Part shown: positions 16,326 through 24,627 of the stretch, in pieces
How positions within the stretch are numbered: the stretch's first letter is position 1
Layout: every line of letters starts with the position of its first letter
The notes under the pieces: generated by a model
Told to the model about the DNA's origin: nothing
Seen by the model: the letters and a program-made list of their open reading frames with translations, nothing else
Database searches by the model: none
Source of the DNA: an uncultured Bacteroidota bacterium
GTDB taxonomy: Bacteria > Bacteroidota > Bacteroidia > Bacteroidales > F082
Reading direction: 5' to 3'
Assembly: GCA_913009685.1 (NCBI GenBank)
Contig: CAJVXP010000002.1
Coordinates: 1 to 50,171, forward strand
DNA length: 50,171 bases
Translations under genes and position numbers: made by a program

Positions 16326-18038
16326 ATGTTTAAAATTTTATCTTCTTTTATTCTAATATTGGCCTTTTCAGGCCAGGTGTTTGCGCAATCGACACTGAAC
16401 TGCGTAGGTTGCCATATTGCAAGTCATGTTACAAATGATAGCTTATGGGTTACAAGCCATCACGCAAAAACACAAAATGATGTAGCTTCTGAATTATCTT
16501 CGGAAGACATAGGTATTACGCCGAGTGCAGTAATTGCTGATGAAGATTGTATTGCTTGTCATGCTCCAACAGCTATTACAGCTAACGGCGGTATGACAGA
16601 GGCTCAGGCTTTAGGGAATTTTTTCTCAACAACAAATGGGGTTTTCACCGATTCGACCCATGCAGTTGATACTGCAAATTGGCCTAATGTAGCTTGTGTT
16701 TCATGCCATAATGTTCCATCAGATCACCCAAGCTCAATGCCTGTGTTAGGAATCTTTAATTCATTCACTGCCCAGTATGCTTCGGTATCTAATTCAACGG
16801 AATTATGTGGACAATGTCATGGCAGTCTCCGTTTCGCCAGTACTGACCATTTAACGATGAATGCGTGGAAAGCCAGTAAGCACGGACACGGCGGGCAAGC
16901 CGATGTAGCTTCTGAATTATCTTCAGAGAACGCAGGCAAAACTCCGGCAGAAGTAACTGCGGATGAAGATTGTATTGCATGTCATGCTCCAACATCGGTA
17001 ATGAATAATTCTTTAACTGAAGCAGACGCTTTAGGGAATTTTTTCACAACAACAGGTGGTGTATTTACCTCGTCAACTACTCCGCAAGATACTTCAAATT
17101 ACCCTCAGGTAGCTTGTGTTACATGCCATAACCCACACAAACCCGGCGTAAAATCATATTTTAATTCATCAACAAAGAAATATGAAGTGATGTCTTCCTC
17201 TCAGGAATTGTGCGGACAATGCCATGGAAATCTTCGTTTCCCGGGTACAGATCATTTAAGCTATAATATTGAAGAAGGTACCGGTGGAAAGGGAGTACCC
17301 GATTTAAAAACAATGACCGGTGTCAAATGTGTTGATTGCCACATGCATGTCGGCACAGTTGATGGTTCAAACGCTGCGATGTATCGGGGACATTCCTGGA
17401 AAATATTTGTTAAAGAGTCTGATGGTAGCGAATCATCGTCTTGTACTGTTTGCCACTCAACAATGACCGCCTCTATTGCCCACGATTCAATCGCTTCCTG
17501 GCAAGCTGAATATGTGAAACTGGATTCTATTGCAAATGTTAAAGTTGCTGCTGCAGATACCTCTTTGATAGGAAGCAAAGACTCTACTAAAATTAAAATG
17601 CTTCAGGACGCACAGTTCAACCTTGCTTTTGCAGAAAGTGACGAAAGTGCTGGTGTGCACAATCATGAATATACCGTTTCCTTATTAAATGACGCTATTA
17701 ATAAAGCTAATGATATTCTTAATCCTACTGGTATAAATGATAATTTTGCCTCCGGAGTCAAAGAATTTAAGCTGTACCCGAATTTTCCAAACCCGTTTAA
17801 TCAGTCAACTTTAATCACTTATCAGATTTCGAAAAACAGCTTTGTTAATTTGACTGTCTATAATATCTCCGGACAGAAAGTAGCAATATTGGTTAATGCG
17901 AATAATGCCGCGGGTAAATATAGTATTCGATGGAACGGTGAAGATGAACAGGGTAATATTCTTAGCCCGGGAGTTTATTTATATGTCTTAAAAGTAAATA
18001 ACTTTTCTACTATTAAAAAGATGTTACTTGTAAAGTAG
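16326..18038 (+). CDS. Secreted nine-heme c-type cytochrome with T9SS-like sorting domain
   Basis: This 570-residue protein has a signal peptide (1-21), nine CxxCH heme motifs (Cys at residues 26, 75, 124, 161, 216, 264, 296, 335 and 373), a helical part, and a C-terminal beta-sandwich tail (about 485-570) beginning LYPNFPNPFN and ending in a hydrophobic-basic stretch. That tail resembles type IX secretion sorting or FlgD-like domains. Hemes 2-4 and 5-7 lie in two clearly homologous blocks (about 52-170 and 192-305), including repeated DVASELSSE and ADEDCIACHAPT. The segment AGVHNHEYTVSLLNDAI recalls the tail of c552/NrfA-type cytochromes. It probably moves electrons at or outside the cell surface. 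No maturation or partner genes adjoin it. The NFPNPFN tail style is common in Ignavibacteria, so transfer is possible. Confidence 0.88.
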   Translation: MFKILSSFILILAFSGQVFAQSTLNCVGCHIASHVTNDSLWVTSHHAKTQNDVASELSSEDIGITPSAVIADEDCIACHAPTAITANGGMTEAQALGNFFSTTNGVFTDSTHAVDTANWPNVACVSCHNVPSDHPSSMPVLGIFNSFTAQYASVSNSTELCGQCHGSLRFASTDHLTMNAWKASKHGHGGQADVASELSSENAGKTPAEVTADEDCIACHAPTSVMNNSLTEADALGNFFTTTGGVFTSSTTPQDTSNYPQVACVTCHNPHKPGVKSYFNSSTKKYEVMSSSQELCGQCHGNLRFPGTDHLSYNIEEGTGGKGVPDLKTMTGVKCVDCHMHVGTVDGSNAAMYRGHSWKIFVKESDGSESSSCTVCHSTMTASIAHDSIASWQAEYVKLDSIANVKVAAADTSLIGSKDSTKIKMLQDAQFNLAFAESDESAGVHNHEYTVSLLNDAINKANDILNPTGINDNFASGVKEFKLYPNFPNPFNQSTLITYQISKNSFVNLTVYNISGQKVAILVNANNAAGKYSIRWNGEDEQGNILSPGVYLYVLKVNNFSTIKKMLLVK

Positions 18039-18157
18039 AGACAAACACAGTTTATCTATCGGTTAGGTCATACCCCAGAGTTCACACGCATCGTACCATG
18101 ATGTGAAATGTAAAAATGCCTGGTACTATGATTATTCGATGATATTTATTCTTATTC

Positions 18158-18209
18158 CTTAAATCCGCAAGTTATTTCGTAATAGATTTGGCTTGCGGAT
18201 TTAAGTTTG
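18158..18209 (+). terminator. Possible terminator after the cytochrome gene
   Basis: Perfect 14-base arms CTTAAATCCGCAAG (18158-18171) and its complement (18192-18205) enclose a 20-base loop and are followed by TTTG. The loop is long and the T-tract short, so it may be another palindromic repeat. Confidence 0.45.
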
Positions 18210-18263
18210 TAACCACAGGAGCAATATTTTATTAATTGATTCATCACAATATTTGGATACACA

Positions 18264-18487
18264 GGGCCTGCTGAAAAACACTATATTACGTGATAATCAA
18301 TAAGATATGCTAAGCACTGGAACTTCTAACGCAAAGTTTTTGGCTGAAAGGTGTTGATTTCCCTGCATTTTTTGTTTGTTATCCCGTAGCACATTAGGGG
18401 ACTTCGTTGCTATGGCTCGCAGTATTAGTTACAGCTTCGCCTTGCGGCCTTGTATCTGATGCACTACAGACTTTTTTCAGCAAACCC
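18264..18487. mobile_element. MITE-like element or solo IS remnant
   Basis: The ends GGGCCTGCTGAAAAA (18264-18278) and TTTTTTCAGCAAACCC (18472-18487) are imperfect terminal inverted repeats of the kind seen at IS-element ends. The 224 bases contain no transposase. I cannot see a clear target duplication. The element makes up most of the otherwise empty gap 18039-18631. Confidence 0.45.
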
Positions 18488-18631
18488 TACATTAGCATGT
18501 GCATGTTAAAGATTTTCAGTGTAAAAAAACAAACACCTGGCCTAAACATCCGAACCGGGGAAAGAGACCTGCATTATAAACATCGGAATAGTAGATACGT
18601 CTGCGTACAACGCGGACGAGAGGTTCGGAGG

Positions 18632-19084
18632 TTAAAACACCTCCTTAATCTCAAAAGTCTGGCCGTTGAAAGTGAATGTATCGCCGGCTTTTTTACCCCG
18701 CATGGCACCAAAAATGGGGACTTTTGGCGAAATGGCATAATATGCCTCCCCATCGAGCATGATTTTTCCAAGCCCGACCGAGACAAAAATTTTCTGTTTG
18801 TTAGTAATGACTATGGCTCCGAATTCAATAGTTGAAATTTCTTTGTCCAGCGGAATTTTTTGCAACGTAACCAGAAGCGTATTTGCCTGGCTCAGCTGCT
18901 GTGCAAAAAGATTATTTTGGTTCATCAGCTTGGTGCGGAAAGGGTCATAGCGGTCTTTGGGCGCACCATACTCGTTGGAGAGCCTCAATGTTTCGTCCAC
19001 CTCGTGTTGCAGTTCGGCAGCCGTCTTTTGCTGACGGGCAATACACACCTCTACTAATCTCTTTTTCAGTTCCATTTTACTCAT
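18632..19084 (-). CDS. GreA/GreB-like transcription elongation factor
   Basis: This 150-residue protein matches the Gre layout: an N-terminal coiled-coil of about 75 residues and a C-terminal FKBP-like domain ending AISPKVPIFGAMRGKKAGDT followed by FTFNGQTFEIKEVF. Gre factors enter the RNA polymerase secondary channel and stimulate cleavage of backtracked transcripts. The coiled-coil tip here (SNEYGAPKDRYD) differs from the usual acidic GreA tip, so cleavage activity is uncertain and a Gfh1-like or Rnk-like antagonist role is possible. A near-consensus box TACATTCG lies on the minus strand at 19111-19104, and a perfect TATCTTTG further up at 19309-19302. It stands alone in a repeat-rich region. 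Confidence 0.78.
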   Translation of the reverse strand: MSKMELKKRLVEVCIARQQKTAAELQHEVDETLRLSNEYGAPKDRYDPFRTKLMNQNNLFAQQLSQANTLLVTLQKIPLDKEISTIEFGAIVITNKQKIFVSVGLGKIMLDGEAYYAISPKVPIFGAMRGKKAGDTFTFNGQTFEIKEVF

Positions 19085-19153
19085 GCGGGGGAATTTAAAT
19101 AGCGAATGTACGAAAAAATTGTGTTCGGAGATAATTTGAACAAAAAACGATGT

Positions 19154-19253
19154 TCCGCTTCAGGCGTCCGCTTCAGGCGTCCACGCCTGAAAAAATACAC
19201 GAATACAGAAACAGGATAGAATAGGATACCAGGCACAAGCGGACACTTGCGCC
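19154..19253. repeat. Flanking direct repeat, left copy
   Basis: This copy begins with TCCGCTTCAGGCGTC, tandemly doubled here and closed by a palindrome TTCAGGCGTCCACGCCTGAA (19172-19191), and ends with a 32-base segment (19222-19253) containing GGCACAAGCGGACACTT. Both segments recur in the same order and orientation at 20295-20439, on the other side of the gene at 19431. The gap 19085-19430 holds this repeat and nothing else I recognise. Confidence 0.75.
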
Positions 19254-19430
19254 AGTTGTGTATCTGTTTCCCTTCCGAAGACTCTTTTTGTTTTGTAATG
19301 ACAAAGATAATATGAATAAACTAATTATGTATATTAGCTCACTAATTCAGTCCTAATAAATAGGTGGTCGGTACATCAGGCTTTAAATAAATATAACAAA
19401 TTCACAAATAAATAATAATATCTTCACAAT

Positions 19431-20249
19431 ATGAAAAAAATCATTACAGTACTTATTATTTTGCTTCTGCATTTTACATTAAGTGCACAAATAATTTTAT
19501 CCGGTATAATCCGGGATAGCGTTACCTGTGAGATATTACCTTATACAAATGTTTGGGTTGCTAATAAAAACATTGGCACTATTTCCAATGATCAGGGAAA
19601 ATATTCTCTTGAAATACCCTCTAATCTAAAATATGACAGCTTAACAATTAGTTATATGGGCTATCATTCAAAAATAATTGGAATAAACACTTTAAAACAT
19701 GGAGATACAATATGGCTAACAAAGAAAAGTATTCTTTTAAAAACTGTCAATGTAAAAGCCGGGATTATTAAAACACAAGGCAGAAAGAAAGAAGGCATTA
19801 TAACTTTAATTTTTTGGAACAAAGACCGAAACAAAGGTCTTTCCGGTGCAGAAATAGGGATGCTTTTCAGGAACAGGAACAAAATAAAAATTAATAAAAT
19901 TAGATTCTTTTTAGCCCAAAACGGTTATGACACTTTAAAAATTCGTGTACATGTTTATAATGCAAAATTTATAAAAGTTGAAGACAGGCTAAATATCCCT
20001 GATAATTATTTAACAATTACTAATGAGAAAACCGGTTGGTTTACTTTCAATCTTGATGATAATAACGTTATTATTGATGGTGATTACTTAGTTACACTTG
20101 AAATAGTCAAAGTAACCCCGGCAGTAGGGCTGTTTGCTTTAAAAGGAATGTTTACACCATTTCTTAAAAGAGCTTATATTCGTGAGCATGGCAAGTGGAA
20201 AAAGAGCTTTTTAAGTATAAGTCTTTATGCTGAAATAACTTCCTATTAG
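19431..20249 (+). CDS. Exported protein with carboxypeptidase-regulatory-like domain
   Basis: This 272-residue protein has a signal peptide (about residues 1-20, ending LSAQ). A carboxypeptidase D regulatory-like beta-sandwich follows (about 22-100: ILSGIIRDSVTCEILPYTNVWVANKN, then GTISNDQGKYSLEIP and LTISYMGY). The C-terminal 150 residues are beta-rich and unfamiliar. The N-terminal domain is common in Bacteroidota surface proteins, including TonB-dependent receptors, but no receptor barrel is present. The gene is AT-rich compared with its neighbours and lies between two direct copies of a repeat (19154-19253 and 20295-20439), which suggests it is accessory. No function beyond a cell-envelope location can be given. 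Confidence 0.8.
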   Translation: MKKIITVLIILLLHFTLSAQIILSGIIRDSVTCEILPYTNVWVANKNIGTISNDQGKYSLEIPSNLKYDSLTISYMGYHSKIIGINTLKHGDTIWLTKKSILLKTVNVKAGIIKTQGRKKEGIITLIFWNKDRNKGLSGAEIGMLFRNRNKIKINKIRFFLAQNGYDTLKIRVHVYNAKFIKVEDRLNIPDNYLTITNEKTGWFTFNLDDNNVIIDGDYLVTLEIVKVTPAVGLFALKGMFTPFLKRAYIREHGKWKKSFLSISLYAEITSY

Positions 20250-20294
20250 CTAATATTGGCTAATTTTTAATTATTAATTATTAATTTAAACCGC

Positions 20295-20439
20295 TCCGCT
20301 TCAGGCGTCTTCGCCGAAGTAAACACCGATGAACCGGATTTGTACCAAAAGCATTCCTTTAATGTCACACGGACAAAGCGAACAAAGAAATGTGGTAAGA
20401 AATGTAGTAGGATACGAGGCACAAGCGGACACTTACGCC
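20295..20439. repeat. Flanking direct repeat, right copy
   Basis: TCCGCTTCAGGCGTC at 20295-20309 and the 32-base segment at 20408-20439 (two mismatches to 19222-19253) repeat the left copy. The middle is about 45 bases longer than in the left copy and unrelated to it. Confidence 0.7.
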
Positions 20440-20445
20440 GGTCGT

Positions 20446-20466
20446 AGTAATTATTAGAAGCCCCCT
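20446..20466. repeat. Short dispersed repeat, copy 2
   Basis: AGTAATTATTAGAAG plus a C-run, as at 107 and 36588. Here it supplies the last codons and the stop of the minus-strand antitoxin gene, changing its tail to SLGGF. Confidence 0.6.
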
Positions 20467-20762
20467 AAACTATTTTCTTTTAATTCCTGATTTATCCTGT
20501 CTTTCAAAAATATTTTGATGAGCGACTGATAAGGAACATCCCGCTTATGGGCAAGCATTTTTAATTCATCAAGAATGTATTCCGGCAGACGTAACGAGAT
20601 CGTCCTTGTGGTCGGTTTCAGGTTGGGGAAAGTTGCTTTTTTTGCCTTTTTCCAATCAACAAAATCTGCCGAGTCATGACTTTCCCAGAAATCCCGTTCT
20701 TCTTCTTCGGTTTTAAAGTCCGGTATTTTTTCATGATAAGTTCTCCTTTCTTTTTTACTCAT
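20454..20762 (-). CDS. brnA: BrnA-like antitoxin (CopG/ribbon-helix-helix type)
   Basis: This frame encodes about 102 residues from the internal ATG at 20762 (MSKKERRTYHEK). It includes DFKTEEEERDFWESHDSADF, a region typical of BrnA-type antitoxins, and a C-terminal DNA-binding part TTRTISLRLPEYILDELKML followed by AHKRDVPYQSLIKIFL. Such antitoxins bind and neutralise BrnT, an RNase, and repress their own promoter. Here the reading frame continues upstream without a stop through a BrnT fragment to an ATG at 20990, so a 178-residue fusion is possible. The last residues come from a dispersed repeat. A GGACAGAG segment just before 20762 could serve as ribosome site. Confidence 0.75.
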   Translation of the reverse strand: MSKKERRTYHEKIPDFKTEEEERDFWESHDSADFVDWKKAKKATFPNLKPTTRTISLRLPEYILDELKMLAHKRDVPYQSLIKIFLKDRINQELKENSLGGF

Positions 20763-20864
20763 ATCTCTGTCCGATATAACACGGATCAGGCTATTCCTAA
20801 CGGTAAAAACTACGAATAATAACCGGTTCTGGTCAGTCCTTCCTAACAAAAACCATCTTCTCCT
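20727..20864 (-). pseudogene. BrnT toxin C-terminal fragment
   Basis: Residues 43-88 of the long minus-strand frame (RRWFLLGRTDQNRLLFVVFT then IRVISDRDMSKKERRTYHEK) match the C-terminal half of BrnT-type RNase toxins. The N-terminal half, which carries the start and catalytic residues, is missing. It is replaced by palindromic repeat DNA at 20871-20927. The toxin is therefore probably dead. The fragment runs in frame into the antitoxin with no stop between them. Confidence 0.72.
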
Positions 20865-20870
20865 ATTTGC

Positions 20871-20927
20871 TGGTCGGGATTTAAAATCCCCAAACCCTTT
20901 CTCATTCAGGTTTAAAACCTGAATGAG
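20871..20927. repeat. Palindromic repeat cluster A
   Basis: It holds GGGATTTAAAATCCC (20876-20890) inside a TGGTCGGGATTT context, and a perfect 27-base palindrome with arms CTCATTCAGGTTT (20901-20913) and its complement (20915-20927). The same units occur in reverse orientation at 25750-25885. It has replaced the N-terminus of the BrnT gene. Confidence 0.75.
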
Positions 20928-21005
20928 CCCAAAATATAAAAAATGACTGTCCAAATTCAATATCAAAAATAGATAACATTTCTTATTCAACCCTTCAAAA
21001 AATCC

Positions 21006-21013
21006 TATCTTTG
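21006..21013 (+). promoter_or_regulatory. Promoter -7 box of mfd
   Basis: TATCTTTG lies 20 bases before the GTG start of mfd, implying a very short leader. Confidence 0.65.
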
Positions 21014-21033
21014 CCGCCTAAAAAAGCAATTTC

Positions 21034-24000
21034 GTGAACGCGACGGCTTTTCTGCATCTTTTTCAGGAACATCCCCAAATAAAAAATTTGGAGGAAGCAC
21101 TGCGCCGTGACGAGAAACACCTTCACCTGAAAGGACTGATGGGATCGGCAACAGCCATAACCCTTGCGGCTCTTTTCGACAAAAGCGGAAAACAACAGCA
21201 TCTCGTTGTATTGCCGGAGAAAGAGGAAGCTGCTTATTTTTATAACGATCTGGAAGTCCTGCTTGGTGACAGCAGCATGGACCACAACAAAAAGCGGGTG
21301 CTTTTCTATCCTACCACCTACAAAAGACCCTATGAACCTGAAAAGTTAGATAAAGCTTACGAATTGTCGCGCACCGAAGTACTGAAACGCTTCATGAACG
21401 ATGAACGGAAAACCATCGTGGTAACCTATCCGGAAGCGCTGTCCGAAAAAGTCATCACAAAAACCTGGCTCAACAAAAACATGATGAAATTGCGGCAGGG
21501 CGAGGACATCTCTCTGGATTTTCTCACTGACCTGTTGATAGAATTTGATTTTGAGATGGTGGATTTTGTGGCCGAGCCGGGACAATTTGCTTTGCGAGGC
21601 GGCATCGTGGACGTTTTTTCCTATTCTAACGACCATCCGTACCGCATTGAATTTTTTGGCGACCGGGTGGAGTCCATACGTACTTTCGATCCGGTGAACC
21701 AGCTTTCATTACAAAAGCTCAACCGTATCACGCTGCTGCCCAATGTGCAGAACAGGCAATTGAAAGAAGAACGCATCAGCTTTTTGGATTATGTGCCGGC
21801 AAAAACTTTCTGTTGGCTCACCGATGTGGAACTTATCCATAACCACCTCGTGAGCGAATATGAGAAAGCCCTCAACACTTTTGGGAAGATAGACAACGAA
21901 CAAATGTTACCACCCGAACAGCTTTTTATCGATGGGCGACATTTTACGGAGAAAATAGCCGGCTTACGCACGCTGGAATTTGCTCCTTCTTCTTTCTTCG
22001 ACAGAGCGGAAATCGTGCTTTTTCATCAGTCACCCCAGCCGGCTTTCAACAAGAAATTTGATCTGCTCAGCGAAAACCTGCAACAGAAAACAGCAGAAGG
22101 TTTTCAGCCGTTTATCCTTTCCGACAACACAAAGCAGACAGAACGGCTACATGCTATTTTTGAGGATATGAGCGAGACGACCGCTCCCGTGCAGTTTTCA
22201 CCTGTGGAAATAAGCCTCACAACAGGATTTATTGACCACGACCTGAAAATCCTGTGCTATACCGACCACCAGCTTTTCGAACGTTACCACAAATTCCATC
22301 TGCGCGAAGGGTTTGGTCGCAAAGAAGCCCTTTCCATAAAAGAGTTATACAACCTGAGTCCGGGCGATTTTGTTACACACATCGACCATGGCGTTGGCCG
22401 TTTTGATGGCCTTCAGGTTATCGAAAACAATGGCAAAAAGCAGGAAGCAGTTCGTCTGATTTACAAAAACGGCGACCTTCTTTACGTCAACATTCATTCG
22501 CTGCACCGCATTACCAAATATGTAGGCAAAGAGGGCACCCCGCCACAGCTTCACCGCCTGGGATCGGGTGCCTGGAACCGGTTGAAAAACAAGACCAAAT
22601 CGAAAGTAAAGGACATTGCCCGCGACCTGATTAAACTGTATGCCCAACGGAAAGCCGTTCAGGGTTATGCTTTTGACCCGGACAGTTATATGCAAAACGA
22701 GCTGGAAGCCAGTTTTATTTACGAAGATACCCCCGACCAGCTGAAGGCCACCCGCGATGTGAAACAGGACATGGAACAGGAGCATCCCATGGACCGCCTG
22801 ATATGCGGCGATGTGGGCTTTGGCAAAACCGAAATTGCTATCCGCGCTGCTTTCAAAGCCGTTGCCGACAGCAAACAGGTGGCCGTATTGGTGCCTACCA
22901 CCATTTTGGCATTGCAGCATTTCAAAACCTTTTCGGAGCGGCTGAAAAATTTCCCGGCAACCATCGATTACCTGAACCGGTTTAAAAGCGCCAAACAGCA
23001 AAAAGAAACACTGCAACGGTTGAAAGAAGGACAAATCGATATTCTCATCGGAACCCACCGCATCCTAAGCAAAGATGTGGAATTTAAAAATCTCGGGCTT
23101 TTCATTATCGATGAAGAACAGAAATTCGGTGTTTCGGCCAAAGAGAAAATCAGGCAGATGAAAGTGCATGTGGACACACTGACGCTGACCGCCACACCCA
23201 TTCCGCGTACGTTGCAGTTTTCACTCATGGGTGCCCGCGACCTTTCCATTATCAACACGGCACCGCCCAACCGCTATCCGGTACAAACCGAGTTACGGTC
23301 GTTCAACCCGAATACCATTCGCGAAGCCATCCGGTACGAAATATCCCGCGGCGGGCAGGTCTTTTTCCTCCACAACCGTGTACAAAATATCGTGCACGTA
23401 CACGACATGCTGAAAAAGTTTATCCCGGATGCCCGTATTGCCATTGCCCACGGACAAATGGAAGGCCGTAAGCTGGAAAAAGTGATGCTGGATTTTGTGG
23501 AAGGCCTTTACGATGTGCTGCTGGCCACCACCATCATCGAGTCGGGACTGGACATCCCCAACGCCAACACCATCATTATTAACGATGCACAAAACTATGG
23601 CCTCAGCGACCTGCACCAGCTGCGCGGACGCGTGGGCCGTTCTAACAAAAAGGCGTTTTGTTATCTGCTGACGCCTCCTTTGGCTTCTCTGCCGCAGGAT
23701 GCTCGTAAACGGCTGAAAGCCATTACCGAATATGCCGATTTGGGCAGTGGTTTTAACATTGCTATGCGTGATCTTGATATTCGCGGTGCGGGGAATATTC
23801 TTGGTGCCGAACAGAGCGGATTTATATCTGAAATTGGCATTGAAATGTACCAGAAAATCCTGGATGAAGCTTTGATGGAGCTAAAAGAAACGGAGTTTCA
23901 GGAACTTTTTGCAAAAGAAAAAGAACAACAGGATTTTGTCAGGGAATGCCAGCTGGAGACTGATTTGGAGATATTTATTCCGGCCGGTTATGTGGCAAAC

Positions 24001-24414
24001 GCTATCGAAAGACTAAATCTTTACAAAGAGCTCGACAGCATCAAAACGGAAGAAGCCTTGCTGGCCTTCCGGCAAAGGCTGAAAGACCGCTTCGGACCGT
24101 TACCCGAAGCCACTGAAGACCTGCTCGATGCACTGCGGTTGCGCTGGCAGGCACAGCATCTGGGTTTTGAAAAGCTGATATTGAAATTCAACAAAATGGT
24201 GGGCGTTTTCACAGGAGACAGCAATGCCGATTATTTCAGCTCCGAAACTTTTGGGAAAATTCTGGAGGCAATTAAAAACAACCCACGCTGCTGCGAAATC
24301 AAAGAGAAAAAAGAAAAGCTGACACTGGTTTTTGAGAAAACTGAAAATGTGAATCAGGCTCTGAACAAACTGGAACTGTTGATACATGAAAACAGAAAAG
24401 AAAAAACCGATTAA
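21034..24414 (+). CDS. mfd: Transcription-repair coupling factor
   Basis: This 1126-residue Mfd removes RNA polymerase stalled at DNA lesions and recruits UvrA. The N-terminal part is the UvrB-like module (about 1-350). The RNA-polymerase interaction domain starts near LSPGDFVTHIDHGVGRFDGL (about 445-464). The superfamily 2 translocase has Walker A GDVGFGKTE (about 590), IIDEEQKFGV (about 690), TLTATPIPRTLQF and QLRGRVGRSNKKAFCY; the C-terminal TRCF domain closes it. Translation begins at GTG, since the promoter box at 21006 allows no earlier start. Its partner UvrC is encoded at 43.7 kb, not in an operon with it. Confidence 0.96.
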   Translation: MNATAFLHLFQEHPQIKNLEEALRRDEKHLHLKGLMGSATAITLAALFDKSGKQQHLVVLPEKEEAAYFYNDLEVLLGDSSMDHNKKRVLFYPTTYKRPYEPEKLDKAYELSRTEVLKRFMNDERKTIVVTYPEALSEKVITKTWLNKNMMKLRQGEDISLDFLTDLLIEFDFEMVDFVAEPGQFALRGGIVDVFSYSNDHPYRIEFFGDRVESIRTFDPVNQLSLQKLNRITLLPNVQNRQLKEERISFLDYVPAKTFCWLTDVELIHNHLVSEYEKALNTFGKIDNEQMLPPEQLFIDGRHFTEKIAGLRTLEFAPSSFFDRAEIVLFHQSPQPAFNKKFDLLSENLQQKTAEGFQPFILSDNTKQTERLHAIFEDMSETTAPVQFSPVEISLTTGFIDHDLKILCYTDHQLFERYHKFHLREGFGRKEALSIKELYNLSPGDFVTHIDHGVGRFDGLQVIENNGKKQEAVRLIYKNGDLLYVNIHSLHRITKYVGKEGTPPQLHRLGSGAWNRLKNKTKSKVKDIARDLIKLYAQRKAVQGYAFDPDSYMQNELEASFIYEDTPDQLKATRDVKQDMEQEHPMDRLICGDVGFGKTEIAIRAAFKAVADSKQVAVLVPTTILALQHFKTFSERLKNFPATIDYLNRFKSAKQQKETLQRLKEGQIDILIGTHRILSKDVEFKNLGLFIIDEEQKFGVSAKEKIRQMKVHVDTLTLTATPIPRTLQFSLMGARDLSIINTAPPNRYPVQTELRSFNPNTIREAIRYEISRGGQVFFLHNRVQNIVHVHDMLKKFIPDARIAIAHGQMEGRKLEKVMLDFVEGLYDVLLATTIIESGLDIPNANTIIINDAQNYGLSDLHQLRGRVGRSNKKAFCYLLTPPLASLPQDARKRLKAITEYADLGSGFNIAMRDLDIRGAGNILGAEQSGFISEIGIEMYQKILDEALMELKETEFQELFAKEKEQQDFVRECQLETDLEIFIPAGYVANAIERLNLYKELDSIKTEEALLAFRQRLKDRFGPLPEATEDLLDALRLRWQAQHLGFEKLILKFNKMVGVFTGDSNADYFSSETFGKILEAIKNNPRCCEIKEKKEKLTLVFEKTENVNQALNKLELLIHENRKEKTD

Positions 24415-24583
24415 TGAAAAAGAATAAAGCCAATTGCAATCGGTTGCGACCAGAAATATCAGACTTTTCCGGCTTCCCCTGCCTTTTTCGTAACCTCTTC
24501 ATTAATAAGTATATCGAATCCGGTCACCGACTGAATAAAGAAGCTGCCGGACTGATTTATTGTAAACGGGATTGAAATAACTA

Positions 24584-24591
24584 TATCTTTG
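24584..24591 (+). promoter_or_regulatory. Promoter -7 box of carA
   Basis: TATCTTTG lies 36 bases before the carA ATG at 24628. It overlaps the in-frame TTG at 24589, ruling that out as a start. Confidence 0.65.
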
Positions 24592-24627
24592 GCTTTCGAA
24601 ATATTCACCAAAAAGCTTTTTTATATT

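Noticed and set aside
18407-18835. Plus-strand frame of 142 codons across the MITE-like element.
   Set aside because: It runs through the repeat and antisense to the Gre-like gene, and its residues show no known motif.
22345-23058. Long antisense frame of 237 codons inside mfd.
   Set aside because: Shadow of the high-GC third-position pattern of mfd, with no independent support.
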